Positions 1 to 10,670 of a DNA stretch of 64,000 nt are shown piece after piece. Under the pieces are notes generated by a model that worked only from the letters and a program-made list of their open reading frames with translations, ran no database searches and had not been told where the DNA came from. Origin of the DNA: Stentor roeselii (Eukaryota > Ciliophora > Heterotrichea > Heterotrichida > Stentoridae); NCBI GenBank assembly GCA_006503475.1, contig RSEH01000187.1:1-64000 (forward strand). The letters run 5' to 3'. Made by a program: the position numbers and the translations under genes. Every line of letters begins with the position of its first letter. The stretch's first letter is position 1.

Positions 1-173
1 TTCGCTGATTCGAGAGATGGGTTCAGGATTCCTTCAGATGAGAAGACCTCGTGAGCCCCGGGGCATGCCAAGTGATGGGAGATGTGGAACTGGCAGGTCT
101 TGATGATTGAGTCGCACGTGCAGCTGAACTTCGCTGGATGGGTACAGCTTGAGATAAAGCATCTATCAGCCAT
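1..173 (-). CDS. B-box-like zinc-finger protein, 5' end only
   Basis: An open frame runs from an ATG at 173 on the minus strand off the left edge of the window, giving the first 57 residues. The peptide is rich in Cys and His, spaced as C-x4-C-x-H then C-x-C, C-x2-H and H-H. This resembles the degenerate B-box zinc fingers found at the N terminus of many ciliate proteins, so I infer zinc binding. What follows the finger (LRR, TPR or coiled coil are common) is outside the window, so function is not assigned. A 10-bp GC palindrome (GCCCCGGGGC) lies inside the frame at 55-64. Confidence 0.6.
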   Translation of the reverse strand, partial: MADRCFISSCTHPAKFSCTCDSIIKTCQFHISHHLACPGAHEVFSSEGILNPSLESA

Positions 174-1254
174 TATTTATATTAGAATATTAGGATGGTG
201 AAGCTTGGGTCGTGATTTTTTTTTTTGTGGCTATTATTGAATTTTAAATTTTTTTATTTTTTTAGATCTATCTTTTTTAAAATCTATGTTTTTTTGGAAA
301 AATGGGTGGATTTGGAAATGATAGAGGGAGAGGGAGGTTTAGGTGATTTTTTTTTTTTTTGGAGATTTGGGTGATTTGGAAGAATTTGGCTTCTGGAAAG
401 AGTTGAAGATTAGCGATTTTAGATTTTATTTGAGTTGGTTGATGATTTGATTACCGTGAGCCTATATAAGAGGTTCTGAGTGATGAAGAGGCTAGGGTTA
501 AGTGATGATTTTCATGATTGCTTTATAGATAGATTAGTAGTTTTCTTTATGGATTGAATATTTTAGGGGTTATTTTCAATATTTTGAATGCTTGATGTAT
601 TGATCAATCTAAATTTGAAAATAAATTTTGATTTAGAATTTGACTTCTGCTAGTCTTACTTCAGTATGCTCGATTTATATTCCTTGTAAGACATCGGGAT
701 CAGTTCAAAGCAAATATTCTTTATATCTTGAAATGATAAGATTTTCAGAATTTTAAAAAAATTTTATCAGAAAAGTTTCTTTATTCTAAGAAAATGGAAA
801 ACATAATAGTTATATCTTTATTTAGTATTTAATAGAGAACTACAGTAAAAATTACACAATTTGAAGAGTTTTCACTCTTGACTAGTTTTCAAGACATATT
901 TTGTGATTTGAATTTTAGTATTTATAAGTCTTCTCATTCAATTAATCCTAAAATAATTTAATCACACTTATCTATTACTAAGTTTTATATATTAGCATTC
1001 ATAAGATTTTACTTTTTATATTTTTGTTTAATCAAGGATTTGATGGAATTTATATCTAATCCTTGAAATAAATTAATCATTCACAGATGCTATTATTCAA
1101 TTTTAATTTGCTTAAGATATATCAAGATATTGGATCAAGATCCTCATTTTCTCATAACCTAACAAACTTATTTCATCCTTTAACTGAGATCTTTTTAAAT
1201 TTTGTAAATTTTATAGAAATTAATATATGCAAGTATTAAACTCTCATAATATAT
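174..1254. other. Intergenic region, about 1.1 kb, no gene seen
   Basis: This is the longest gap in the window. The first 200 bases are T-rich on the plus strand with several runs of eight or more T. The rest is AT-rich with stops in all frames. I see no convincing short exon chain, tRNA or snRNA. It separates two divergent starts (173 minus and 1255 plus), so it should hold both promoters. Confidence 0.6.
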
Positions 1255-2859
1255 ATGAAGTCATCTAACCCGAAAATCTCAAAAAATCAAGATTATCAGG
1301 TTAATTTTTTATCAAATGTTCCAACTCCGCCACTAATCATTCAAGCAAGAAATTATTCACAGAAGTTAGAATCTCTTGGTAATAATCTAAAGTCTGATGT
1401 ATCCAAATCTCAGATAACTAAGGAGCCTAATCCTTTCACGAGCCAAATGATGATTAAAGGTACTGAAATTAAGAACTCTAAAACCTTGATCTTACCAAAT
1501 ATCCAAACAAATTCAAGAAAAATCCCTATTTCAAAAAATATAGACAGTTATTCAAACCAAAACTTGCTAGAACAAGAATTTCAAGACCTTGAAAAATTAA
1601 TAAACCACGCAAAACTCAAAAAATTTGATCTTATTGAAGATTGCATCAAGAGACATAAGGTAAGCATAATAGATCATTTTAAGTCTATAAAAGCAGAATT
1701 TGACTCTACCATAATTGATGATAATCATCAAGAAACAATCACTTCCATTAAGGAACAACTTAGTTTAAGATCAAAATCTTTGAAAGAGTCCTTGATGAAC
1801 ATAGGAAGAAGCTTAAAAGAACTTGATCAAAATTTAGAAATAGAAAAATGTGATTTTAATAGATTCGAAGAAGAAATGATTCAGTCAATATCCAAAATCA
1901 CTAATGAATTTAATGATAAAACAGAGAAATTACATCAAAATACTGAAAATTTTAAAGAAACATCTGAAAAACTGAATGAAACAACTCAAAAACTGAACCT
2001 TACTACTCAACAACACGATGAATTGAAAGAAATGTATGAAAATTCCTTACTTATAATCGATAATAACCAAAAATCATTCCTCGAACAAAAAGAAATAATA
2101 GAGCATCTAAAAATTGAAAAGGAAAACATAAGATTTCATGTAGCCAAACAAATAATTCAAAGTAAAGATCTAAAAACTCAATTATCCTCTATTCTTGAAA
2201 GTCTTCATCATCAATCAAATGCTTTTACCACAGATGCCGACTTTATAGAATTAAAAAAAGATTTAGACATTCAAATCTTCAGTCTTAAAAATTTCTTAAG
2301 TCCTTCAAAGTCTCTCGAAGAAACAGGTCTCTCAGAGCTGAGCTCATTATCAATCGAAAGCCACTCAGATCAAAATTCTTCCTTAATCGACATGATTGAC
2401 TCCATCAACAACGATAAAATTTCTCTAGTTGAACAGCTGCTCAAAGGCCAAGCTTTACTTTTAGAAGAAATAAAAAAACTTCAAACCACTTCAAAAGTTT
2501 TTCAAGAAAACAACTCACGTTTGTCAAGAACTCTTCAAGAAAAAGAAAACGAAAACGAAAGTCTAAACAAAACAATAAAAGAACTAAAAACGAAAGAAGA
2601 AATCCAATTACAAACACTGAACAACCTCAAAGAAAACATTGACAAGCAGATAATTCAAGCCAATTACAAGTCAAGGATAGAATCTCTCGAACAAGAGCTA
2701 AAATCCGCAAAAGACCTTCTCCTGCAATACGAATATTCCCAACCTCTCGAAGACTCCTCCAACACCCTGGAAATCAAGAAAATCCAAGAACTCCTCTTAA
2801 AAGCAAATGATGAAAACTCAAAACTCTCATCTTCTCTACAACTCTTATCCTTTGCCTAA
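1255..2859 (+). CDS. Coiled-coil protein of unknown function
   Basis: 534 residues with no domain that I recognise. The first 100 residues are Ser/Asn/Pro-rich and probably disordered. From about residue 105 to the end the sequence is Lys/Glu/Leu/Gln-rich with long heptad-like stretches, so most of the chain is predicted coiled coil. The start at 1255 follows an AT-rich leader, and no upstream in-frame ATG is evident. The stop is only 31 bp before the delta-tubulin start on the same strand. In ciliates such proteins are often cytoskeletal or basal-body linked, but that is only inference from composition and neighbour. Confidence 0.7.
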   Translation: MKSSNPKISKNQDYQVNFLSNVPTPPLIIQARNYSQKLESLGNNLKSDVSKSQITKEPNPFTSQMMIKGTEIKNSKTLILPNIQTNSRKIPISKNIDSYSNQNLLEQEFQDLEKLINHAKLKKFDLIEDCIKRHKVSIIDHFKSIKAEFDSTIIDDNHQETITSIKEQLSLRSKSLKESLMNIGRSLKELDQNLEIEKCDFNRFEEEMIQSISKITNEFNDKTEKLHQNTENFKETSEKLNETTQKLNLTTQQHDELKEMYENSLLIIDNNQKSFLEQKEIIEHLKIEKENIRFHVAKQIIQSKDLKTQLSSILESLHHQSNAFTTDADFIELKKDLDIQIFSLKNFLSPSKSLEETGLSELSSLSIESHSDQNSSLIDMIDSINNDKISLVEQLLKGQALLLEEIKKLQTTSKVFQENNSRLSRTLQEKENENESLNKTIKELKTKEEIQLQTLNNLKENIDKQIIQANYKSRIESLEQELKSAKDLLLQYEYSQPLEDSSNTLEIKKIQELLLKANDENSKLSSSLQLLSFA

Positions 2860-2890
2860 GCACTTAACATTCCAAACCTCAAATAATTAA

Positions 2891-4174
2891 ATGTCAGTCC
2901 TAAGCATCCAAGTAGGTCAATGCGGTAACCAAATCGGTTCATCCTTCTACACAAGTCTCTACGAAGAAGCCTGCAGCAAGTCCCCAGCACTCAGCAACTC
3001 AATCCTAAACACTTTCTTCCACCTTGAAAAGCAAAAAACCATTCCAAACGCAGTACTAATCGACATGGAGCCAAAAGTAGTAAATTCCTGTTTAAACCTA
3101 AAGCGTCCTTGGCAATTTGACAGTTCTTCAGTCTTCTGCCAACAAGAAGGTTCTGGAAACAACTGGGCATTCGGGTACAACATGCACGGGGTGAAGTGGA
3201 AAGAAATAATTCTCGATAAAATCCGTCGAAACATGGAAAGATCCGACGTGTTACGTTGTGTGTTGCTTTTTCTATCACTTGCTGGAGGGACTGGTTCCGG
3301 TGTAGGGACAAGCATCGCTGAGAACGTGCGAGAAGAGTTCGACGTGAACCTTTTAAACATTGCAGTATGGCCTTACTCGTTTGGAGAAGTGATTTTGCAG
3401 CATTACAACACTGCTCTCACCGTCAGTCACCTGGCCTCGGCGGTTGACGGAATGTTGATCATCCAAAACGACTGGCTTCATTCAACTGCTGTGAATTGCT
3501 TGGCTGAAGCCAAGCCTGACTTCAATCATCTCAACCAACTCTGCGCTTCTGTCTTGACTTCTGCCTTTGCACCGGTCATACCGAACCCTTCACTCACTTG
3601 TTCTCAATACGGGGAAAATGCACTTGATGAGGTCTTTCGAAGTATCTGCGGTTTTCCAGGATTTCCTTTTTGTAGTCTTGTTACGACTCCGGTTAGTCCT
3701 CTTGGATCTGCTGATTTTTCTATTGAGACTTGGCCTGGAGTAGGGAAGAGATGTGTTCAAATGGCGGTTTCGAATACTCAGGAGCCGAATATTAACTGGA
3801 ATGTTAATTTGAACTCGAGTTTGAGAAATAGAATCATTGCTGCTGCTGCTGTCAGTCGAGGACCTGCTGCGGAAACGAATGACTTGAATTTGTTTGATAG
3901 CTTCTTGCAGAATGGATTCACGCAGAGCATCAGTCATCTGAAAACTCATATAAGTGGAGAAAGGTATGAAAAAAGAATGAGCTTGATTGTTAATGGACAG
4001 GCTGCACTTGCAAATCTTGATAGTTTGATTGAAAAAACTCATCGCATGTCGAGGTCTGGAGCTTATTTGCATCATTATAACAAGTTTGGAATTGAGAATG
4101 AACATATCTTTGACTATGCCTTCCCGGCTTTGGAACAACTGGTTTATAATTATGCCTCGCTTTCTAGTAATTAA
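2891..4174 (+). CDS. TUBD1: Delta-tubulin
   Basis: 427 residues, in the range of the tubulin family. GQCGNQIG near residues 8-15 and the tubulin signature AGGTGSGVG near 131-139 are intact, so GTP binding is expected. The choice of delta over alpha, beta, gamma or epsilon rests on delta-like segments: LIDMEPKVVNS, FCQQEGSGNNWAFGY, and WPYSFGEVILQHYN followed by LTVSHL. In ciliates delta-tubulin is needed to build or keep the C-tubule of triplet microtubules in basal bodies. The synonymous codon style changes partway: C-ending codons dominate to about 3630 and T- or G-ending codons after it. Confidence 0.92.
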   Translation: MSVLSIQVGQCGNQIGSSFYTSLYEEACSKSPALSNSILNTFFHLEKQKTIPNAVLIDMEPKVVNSCLNLKRPWQFDSSSVFCQQEGSGNNWAFGYNMHGVKWKEIILDKIRRNMERSDVLRCVLLFLSLAGGTGSGVGTSIAENVREEFDVNLLNIAVWPYSFGEVILQHYNTALTVSHLASAVDGMLIIQNDWLHSTAVNCLAEAKPDFNHLNQLCASVLTSAFAPVIPNPSLTCSQYGENALDEVFRSICGFPGFPFCSLVTTPVSPLGSADFSIETWPGVGKRCVQMAVSNTQEPNINWNVNLNSSLRNRIIAAAAVSRGPAAETNDLNLFDSFLQNGFTQSISHLKTHISGERYEKRMSLIVNGQAALANLDSLIEKTHRMSRSGAYLHHYNKFGIENEHIFDYAFPALEQLVYNYASLSSN

Positions 4175-4572
4175 TTGAGATTAGAAGTTTTTTTTATAGA
4201 GATTAGTTTAACAGGAAGATTTTTGAGTAAAGATTTTGAGTGTTTGAAAGATATCTTTAATTACAATTTAATCTAGAAAACTAACAAATTTAATTTAGCT
4301 AAACATGACTCTCAACATTATAAAAACACAAAAATCCGAAAATTCATTTCTAATAAAATCAGTTTAAAACCAAAAAAGCTTATAAAAACCCAAAACCCTT
4401 AAACTAAAATTTCAAAAATAATTGAAACTCAAGCAATAAAAATTTTAAATTTCAAGAATTTCATCCTCTTAAATAAACTTGAAGGTAATCATCAAGGTAT
4501 TCATCTATTTAACTATCCAAAACGATTTCCACTGTTGGAAAACTCAACATTTTCAACGCTATTAGCCATAAA
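4175..4572. other. Intergenic region, no gene seen
   Basis: About 400 bp of AT-rich DNA between two genes in the same direction. The last 300 bp are A-rich on the plus strand, as seen upstream of several plus-strand starts here. No RNA gene or repeat was recognised. Confidence 0.55.
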
Positions 4573-6678
4573 ATGGAACAACTAATATGCTGGGTATGCT
4601 GCAAAGAACTTGGGTTTCACGCTCTTGGAGCTTGCGGTCACAATGACATGTGTCTTTACTGTGCATGCAGACTGCGAATTCTACTGAAAGACTACAAGTG
4701 TCCTATTTGCAAAACAAGTCTTCCAAGAGTTCTTATCACAAAAAATCCGAATGCGAAACTTGAAGACTACCCAGAGTTAGACCTATGCAAAAACGACCAC
4801 GGAATCCTCTGTGATTCAGCCGAAGCTCAAGAAGCCTACAGCAAAATCCAAAGTTTCGACTGCTGGATGACGAATTGCAAGTATCCCCGGAACAAAACCA
4901 TGGCTCAGCTGATAAAACACATGGATTCTCACAAGCTTCGTTTCTGCAAAACTTGTTTAAAAGGAAGACTCATCTTCATCTGGGAACAAAAACTTTACAC
5001 CCAGCAAGACCTGACTCGTCATCTTAACTTCGGTGATGAAGAAATTCCTCGACATCGAGAGTGTCTCTTTTGCAAGTCCATCCATTATGATGAAAACGAA
5101 CTTCGTAGTCATCTTGAGTCTAAGCATTTATTTTGCAATGTCTGTGAATCTCGCAATTATCTTTATTATGAGAACTATGAAAAGCTCAAAGCGCATTACC
5201 AGAAGTCCCATTATATGTGTCACGACCAAACCTGTGCCGAAAGCAAATATTCAGTATTCAAGACTCCCTACGAGCTCCAAATGCACAACTACAACTTCCA
5301 CATGGACAAAGACAAGTTAACCAAAGCCCAAAAGCAACAACTAACAATGATCCAGATCCAAAGCGATGAGCCGATCAGATCAAACACAGAAGCCGTTGAC
5401 TTTTCCTCTCAGTTCACAATAAAAAAGCCAGAAGAAGAAAAAGTCTCATCAAAACCATCTAAAAAGACCTACAAGCCAAAAAGTCAAGTAGTTAAATCCA
5501 GGTCCTGCGAAATCGTTGACTACAAGACCCTTCCAAAGCAGTCCGAAAGAGAAGTGATCGAACTTATCAAAGACGCGATGCTAAACAACCAAAAAACCTT
5601 CGACGAGTTCAAACCTTTCGCAGTGGGCTTCAACAAAGGGCAGCAGTCAGCTGATGTCTTGTTTCGCAAGTTCTTAGAACTTGCTGGCCTTGTGCAAGGA
5701 GAAATTTTGTTTCCTGTCCTTATCACTACTGTCAGAAGTAGTGAAAAACAAGAAGAACTTCATCGTGAGTATGTAAAATACATGGAGTCTAAAAGTAATG
5801 TCACGTCTGATGGAAAGTGTAATAATCGATTCGCTGAATGCTCTCAGGATGCTTCTCTTTTTAAAACTTTAGTGGAAGTCATTGAAGCTGAACTCTCTGC
5901 ACGGCCTGAAGGGAAGACTAAGGAAAGTTTGTATTTGCATCCTTCGTTACTATTGCAAATGGCTGTTATTGTTGATAGACTTGCGATTGCGGATATGCTG
6001 AGATTCATGTTTATTATGAACTTCGGAATCACTGATAAGGCCAAGTCAGCTATTGTGAATATGATTGAAAAAGCTAATGATCGCGATTTTAACGAAAGTC
6101 TCAAAGTTAAATATGAAGACTTTTTCTTGAAAGACCTTGAATCGCTTCATTTGTATGTCATTCACAAGTATAGTGATATGTGTCTTGCTAAACTTCAGGG
6201 AAGGCCTTTAAAGGAAGATACTAAACTTTTGAATAATTGGGAAGAAAATAAATCTCCTTTGAAAAAAGAAGAAGTTGATGAAGAAGATGTCAAAAGTGAT
6301 GAAAAGAACTGGGCTAGTGTTCTTGTTAAGAAAAATGCAAAAGCACCTTCTAATATCGAAAAAAATTTCCCTTCACTTGCTAACTCGGCGGGGAATAAAG
6401 ATGGGCCTGGCTGGGGTAAAGGAAAACCTGCTTTTTCAATAAGTCTTGCTTCAGGGCAGATACCTGAGAGCGCTGATTCTGCTTTTCCAAGTCTTGTCAG
6501 TAGCTTTCCTACTTTGTCATCTAATGTGCCTGGACCAGAGGTCAAAGTAGAAAAAAAAAACGAAATCGACCCAATCAGTAACGGTGCTCAAAAAGTAGAC
6601 AACCTTCTATTTTTAAAAGAAAAAGGTTTCCACGTAAGCGCCGGTGGTAGAAAGAAGAAGAAAAAGCGAGGTACGTAG
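4573..6678 (+). CDS. ZNF598: ZNF598/Hel2-type RING and C2H2 ubiquitin ligase
   Basis: 701 residues. A RING finger spans about residues 7-50 (CWVCC at the start, CPIC at its end). It is followed by a run of C2H2 fingers to about residue 240, with the spacing and flanking words of the ZNF598/Hel2 family (HLFCNVCESRNYLYYENYE and the preceding RHRECLFCKSIHYDENEL). The middle and C-terminal parts are charged and low in complexity, ending in a Lys-rich tail. Family knowledge: this E3 marks small-subunit proteins of collided ribosomes and starts ribosome quality control in the cytosol. The family assignment is strong. Substrate residues cannot be judged here. Confidence 0.88.
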   Translation: MEQLICWVCCKELGFHALGACGHNDMCLYCACRLRILLKDYKCPICKTSLPRVLITKNPNAKLEDYPELDLCKNDHGILCDSAEAQEAYSKIQSFDCWMTNCKYPRNKTMAQLIKHMDSHKLRFCKTCLKGRLIFIWEQKLYTQQDLTRHLNFGDEEIPRHRECLFCKSIHYDENELRSHLESKHLFCNVCESRNYLYYENYEKLKAHYQKSHYMCHDQTCAESKYSVFKTPYELQMHNYNFHMDKDKLTKAQKQQLTMIQIQSDEPIRSNTEAVDFSSQFTIKKPEEEKVSSKPSKKTYKPKSQVVKSRSCEIVDYKTLPKQSEREVIELIKDAMLNNQKTFDEFKPFAVGFNKGQQSADVLFRKFLELAGLVQGEILFPVLITTVRSSEKQEELHREYVKYMESKSNVTSDGKCNNRFAECSQDASLFKTLVEVIEAELSARPEGKTKESLYLHPSLLLQMAVIVDRLAIADMLRFMFIMNFGITDKAKSAIVNMIEKANDRDFNESLKVKYEDFFLKDLESLHLYVIHKYSDMCLAKLQGRPLKEDTKLLNNWEENKSPLKKEEVDEEDVKSDEKNWASVLVKKNAKAPSNIEKNFPSLANSAGNKDGPGWGKGKPAFSISLASGQIPESADSAFPSLVSSFPTLSSNVPGPEVKVEKKNEIDPISNGAQKVDNLLFLKEKGFHVSAGGRKKKKKRGT

Positions 6679-6727
6679 CTTCAGGTTGCATAAAAGTTAG
6701 GATAAACTTAGTTAAGGTGTAAAAAAC

Positions 6728-8149
6728 ATGGATCTTCCGAGACATCACCGAACAGCATCAAAGAACTTACAAACATTCCGCTTCATCTGTAGATACGAGC
6801 CGATCGATCCTTTTTTCATGGGAAGCCGTTGCCTTCTTTCCTTTAAAGTAGCCGACACCTGGCAAGATTTCAAGTCCTTAGAAAACATGACATCTGTGAC
6901 AAGTTTCAGCATTTGCTACATATTCGAAGAATACCTCGACATAAAACTTCAACTGTTCAAAGAAGAGCGACAGGTGGACGAAGCAGTCTTCAACATCGTG
7001 AGTTTGATTTCAAAGGAACATCACAAACTTGACCTGGGCACAGGCGCTTTTTTTCTTGATATTGAAGAAATCAGGGACAACAACAGCGCCCTCGCGCTTC
7101 AGATGACTGGAAAAATCAGCGGCGGGTTCTTTCTTTGGAGGCATCGGTATACTTTAAACCTCTTCCGTCAGTCAATATCTGGAGAATTTCTTCATATCTA
7201 TGAATCCGAGTCAGTCCTCAGCGGAAAGTGCAAATGGAAAAAGTTTACTATTCCTTATAATATTATCGGGAAAGGTTCTGTTAAAATCGTGATAAATAAC
7301 CAGTATAAAGAAGAAGTCGCTTCCGTCGAAATGACCATCGAAGAGCTTTTAACACCTGGAAAGATGTTTGACTTGATGTCTGTCAAAGGAAAAAAAGGAA
7401 CTTTGAAGATCTCTTGGTCTGAGTTGCAGTTAAAGCAAAACTTTGTAGATTATTTAAGAGCTGGATTGAAAATTCGACTTATCGTCGCTGTTGACTACAC
7501 CAGTTCTAACCTTCCTTGCCATATGCAGAACTCGAATCACAGCATTTCCAATAAAAAGCTGAATAATTATGAAGAGTCTATTCAGCATGTGGTTCATACT
7601 CTTGACGTTTATAATAAAGATAAAGTTGTTCACTTGTTTGGCTTCGGAGGCATTCCTGAAGGACAAACGAAAACTAGTCACTGTTTTAAACTTGGAGAAG
7701 AAAATGATTATAAAGGAGTTCTCAGGCTTTATCGAGAAACACTTCCTGGAATCACCATGTCCAAGCCGACGATTCTCAATGAAATCATCGCCAAGGCTCA
7801 AAAGATCTGTGAAGATGACAAGGATCCTAATAATTACTATGTGACTCTTATTTTAACTGACGGTGACATACATGACTATCCTCAGACAACTACTGGAATA
7901 GTTTATTCTTGCAAGTTTCCACTAAGTTTCATCATTGTAGGCATTGGAAAAGCTGACTTTACCAATATGATCAAATTAGATTCTGACGGGTCACAACTAC
8001 GTGACCGTGAAGGTCGAATTGCAGAAAGAGACATAGTCCAGTTCGTCGAGTACGACTTGTATAAATACCACCCAGGCCTCTTAGCTGCCAAGGTACTTGA
8101 AGAAATTCCTGAGCAGATCTGCGGGTACATGTCAAGTAGACTGGTTTAA
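6728..8149 (+). CDS. Copine (C2 domains plus copine A-domain)
   Basis: 473 residues, slightly shorter than usual copines (about 530-580). The N-terminal half has beta-rich C2-like segments, although the calcium-binding aspartates are not obvious in the first. From about residue 235 there is a copine vWA domain: YLRAGLKIRLIVAVDYTSSN carries the MIDAS-type D-x-T-x-S. FGFGGIP, LTDGDIHD and the downstream SFIIVGIGKADF and LDSDG segments are typical of copines. Copines bind membranes in response to calcium. It lies 49 bp after the ZNF598-like gene, and its 3' end faces the TTC39-like gene 16 bp away. Confidence 0.87.
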   Translation: MDLPRHHRTASKNLQTFRFICRYEPIDPFFMGSRCLLSFKVADTWQDFKSLENMTSVTSFSICYIFEEYLDIKLQLFKEERQVDEAVFNIVSLISKEHHKLDLGTGAFFLDIEEIRDNNSALALQMTGKISGGFFLWRHRYTLNLFRQSISGEFLHIYESESVLSGKCKWKKFTIPYNIIGKGSVKIVINNQYKEEVASVEMTIEELLTPGKMFDLMSVKGKKGTLKISWSELQLKQNFVDYLRAGLKIRLIVAVDYTSSNLPCHMQNSNHSISNKKLNNYEESIQHVVHTLDVYNKDKVVHLFGFGGIPEGQTKTSHCFKLGEENDYKGVLRLYRETLPGITMSKPTILNEIIAKAQKICEDDKDPNNYYVTLILTDGDIHDYPQTTTGIVYSCKFPLSFIIVGIGKADFTNMIKLDSDGSQLRDREGRIAERDIVQFVEYDLYKYHPGLLAAKVLEEIPEQICGYMSSRLV

Positions 8150-8165
8150 TTTAACTATTCAAAGT

Positions 8166-10592
8166 TTATATTAATTCATTTAAAACTCGTTCTATTTTAC
8201 ACTTGATATCAAAAATGTATTTTTTGCACTTTTTCGCTTTTTTTAGTAATTTTTCAGCTTCAGGTTTTTTGTCTTCCGCGATCAATACTCGAGCGCACCA
8301 GTAAAGTGAATGAGGTGCTAAATAACTCGACCATGTTGGAAGACTTTCAGTTAACTTTTGAAGGTCCTGAAGCAAGGGCAGGGCCAAAGAAGTGTCTCCA
8401 TTTAAAGCAAAAGCCATGATTTGTAGCATTTTCCCAGAGCATTGTTCAACAACACTGTCAGTTGCGCTGATGACTTCAGAAGCTGCATTAACTATCTTGC
8501 AAAGCATATGAGGCAGGACTTTCGTGTGTTGTTTCATGAAATAAATAACTTCAAACGGTAGAAGTGCCGTCGAGCCTCTCATTTCAAAGCAAAGACTCAG
8601 CCTGGCGAAGTCATCGTCGTAAGTTGAATGACTTGAACTCAGAAGAGCGCTCGCTTGGATTACCTTCAGCCAGGGTGTTATTGAACTGTGTCTTGCAGGA
8701 AGACAACAGACCAGTTGCGTGATGAGACAAGCCTTATGAGGAAGATAAACTCGATCAGGAGTCGTTTCACTTTCAAGCCAATTTTTTTTATCTTTTTTCT
8801 CTTTTTTTCCAGTCTTTTTTATAAGATTTTCCAATGTTTTCTCATCTTCATTATCCAAACACCCTGCAATTATCAGTTTTTTCACCATCATGTCAAGTCC
8901 TGAACTTAAAGAAAGTGTTTCCAGAAGAATCTCTTCAAAGTACCTCCTTGCAAAATTCCACTCAAATCTTAAAAAGTAAAGCCAGCCGAGTTCATACTTC
9001 ATGAAAGCTGCTTGTTTTCTTAGATCTTCTCCACAGAAATGAAGAGCTCTGTTCAAGAACCCGATGGCGGAGTCGATTTGGTTTTTTTTCCAAGAAATGA
9101 TTGAACTTACCCAGTGGACTAAGACGCAGCCAGGGTGTGAAAGGCTCAAATCTTGCACAATTAAAGAAGCTTTTTCGGGGTTCGGGTCAAGATCGACGTA
9201 GTAAAGAGCGAGAATCAGCCCCGCGTAAGCAGATCGAGACTCTTTTAAATTCAAAGCTTGTTGAAGGTGGCTCAGTCCCCTTGCCTTGTCACTGGAAAAA
9301 CCGGCAAGTCTTAAAATAGCGCAAATTGAAGCAGGTGCAAGACTTAAAAGAAGTAAAAAAATTCCTAGTCCGAGCTGAACTCTTGCTTTTACATCTGGGT
9401 CGAGTATTTGAGAAGTTTCGTACTTTTTATAGGTCTTCCAGCAACTTCGAAGACTGATGAAAGCTTTGAACTTCTGACCTGTGATAATTAAAACTATTGA
9501 TTTGAAGAGCATTAGTTCAGCTAAAAAGACTTCGAGGTAAATGTCTTGCATTTGAGGTACTGTTGTTTCACATGATTGTAACTCGAGCATGCTGGCTTGA
9601 ATATCGCTTTTACGCCCAGTGATCAGTAGTCGAAAAAATGTGACTTCAGATAAATAAAGCCTGCTTCTTACATCCACTTCTTTAATACTTTCAAAAGTTG
9701 TTTTAGCGAAATCGAGCTGGTAGTTCCAAAGATACCGAACTCCTAAATCTCTGATTTCTTCAACGTTTCCAGAATTAAAAACCTTGAAACTAAGCCGATC
9801 CATTCCAGAATCAAAACTTTTACTTTTCCTGTCATTCCTGTCATTCCATTCATTTCTTTCAGTCCTTTCAGTCCTTTCAGTCATTTCAATTCTTTCATTC
9901 CTTTCATTCCTGTGATTCCTGTGATTCCTCTCAACCCCTTCATCAATTTCAGGGATTTCAACAAAAGTTTCTTCATGATAAACAGGGTCATAATTAAAAA
10001 ACTCTTCAGAGTCAAACCTGGGAAGTCTCTGCACCTTGCTTTCTTCCGCCAGTTCCAGAAAATCATCAGAAGTTGGAGAAAAAAGGAATCTGGAGACAAC
10101 ATTTTTAGGTGTTACTAAATTCCTTCCATTTGAATATTTCGGGGTTTTCAAGTTGTTTAAAGCTAAAAATTCATTATCAATCGCTTTGAAGCAGACTTTG
10201 TCAAGAGTTTGTTGAAGCATGTTGTTTGATGAGAGTTTTATGTAAAGAACGACCAGGTCTTGGTCTTGCAAGTTGCTGCAGAATAAAAGGAATTCGGAAT
10301 GGTCTTGAAGAATTACTTTGAGACTGAAAGAAAAGCTTTCTAAACAGGATTCAACTGGAATCACGATGGACCTGTGAAGACTCGCTGAACCTTTTGGAAG
10401 CGGGCTGGAAGGTTGTTTAAAGTAAAAAATTGCTTCGTTATTGAATGAAACATATCGAAAAACCTTTCTTTTCAAGATCTTCCCGCGTTTTAAGAGTAGA
10501 AAGCGAGACTGGGTGAGTCTTTGAAAGCCTTCAATGAAGTTGTTGATGTCTTTTAATGTGTAAATCAGGTCGTTTTCTTCAAAAAAGTCCAT
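8166..10592 (-). CDS. TTC39/Iml2-like tetratricopeptide protein
   Basis: 808 residues. The first 130 residues look like a PH-type beta domain (paired strands, then a helix), which is unusual and only tentative. Residues 205-245 are a low-complexity block of Arg/Asn/Glu/Thr triplets encoded by 9-bp tandem repeats. From about residue 260 onward the chain is helical with TPR-like pairs, including HWVSSIISWKKNQIDSAIGF and a C-terminal YWCARVLIAEDKKPEAEKLL. The order and wording resemble the TTC39/Iml2 family (DUF3808), linked in other eukaryotes to lipid-droplet or mitochondrial clearance. Assignment is moderate because TPR families converge. Confidence 0.65.
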   Translation of the reverse strand: MDFFEENDLIYTLKDINNFIEGFQRLTQSRFLLLKRGKILKRKVFRYVSFNNEAIFYFKQPSSPLPKGSASLHRSIVIPVESCLESFSFSLKVILQDHSEFLLFCSNLQDQDLVVLYIKLSSNNMLQQTLDKVCFKAIDNEFLALNNLKTPKYSNGRNLVTPKNVVSRFLFSPTSDDFLELAEESKVQRLPRFDSEEFFNYDPVYHEETFVEIPEIDEGVERNHRNHRNERNERIEMTERTERTERNEWNDRNDRKSKSFDSGMDRLSFKVFNSGNVEEIRDLGVRYLWNYQLDFAKTTFESIKEVDVRSRLYLSEVTFFRLLITGRKSDIQASMLELQSCETTVPQMQDIYLEVFLAELMLFKSIVLIITGQKFKAFISLRSCWKTYKKYETSQILDPDVKARVQLGLGIFLLLLSLAPASICAILRLAGFSSDKARGLSHLQQALNLKESRSAYAGLILALYYVDLDPNPEKASLIVQDLSLSHPGCVLVHWVSSIISWKKNQIDSAIGFLNRALHFCGEDLRKQAAFMKYELGWLYFLRFEWNFARRYFEEILLETLSLSSGLDMMVKKLIIAGCLDNEDEKTLENLIKKTGKKEKKDKKNWLESETTPDRVYLPHKACLITQLVCCLPARHSSITPWLKVIQASALLSSSHSTYDDDFARLSLCFEMRGSTALLPFEVIYFMKQHTKVLPHMLCKIVNAASEVISATDSVVEQCSGKMLQIMAFALNGDTSLALPLLQDLQKLTESLPTWSSYLAPHSLYWCARVLIAEDKKPEAEKLLKKAKKCKKYIFDIKCKIERVLNELI
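9829..9938 (-). repeat. 9-bp minisatellite inside the TTC39-like gene
   Basis: About a dozen imperfect copies of a 9-nt unit (TCATTCCTT/TCAGTCCTT type on the plus strand). They encode Arg-Asn-Glu, Arg-Asn-His and Thr-Glu-Arg tripeptides on the minus strand. The period is a multiple of three, so gain or loss of units keeps the frame. Confidence 0.75.
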
Positions 10593-10670
10593 TTTTGATT
10601 TTCTATTAATTCGAACTGCATTTATTACATTGAATCGTTAGACACTATCATCGCTAGCTTATTAAATAAC

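Noticed and set aside
2959-4138. Minus-strand open frames inside delta-tubulin and similar shadows inside other genes
   Set aside because: They lie fully inside recognised coding regions and show no known domains.
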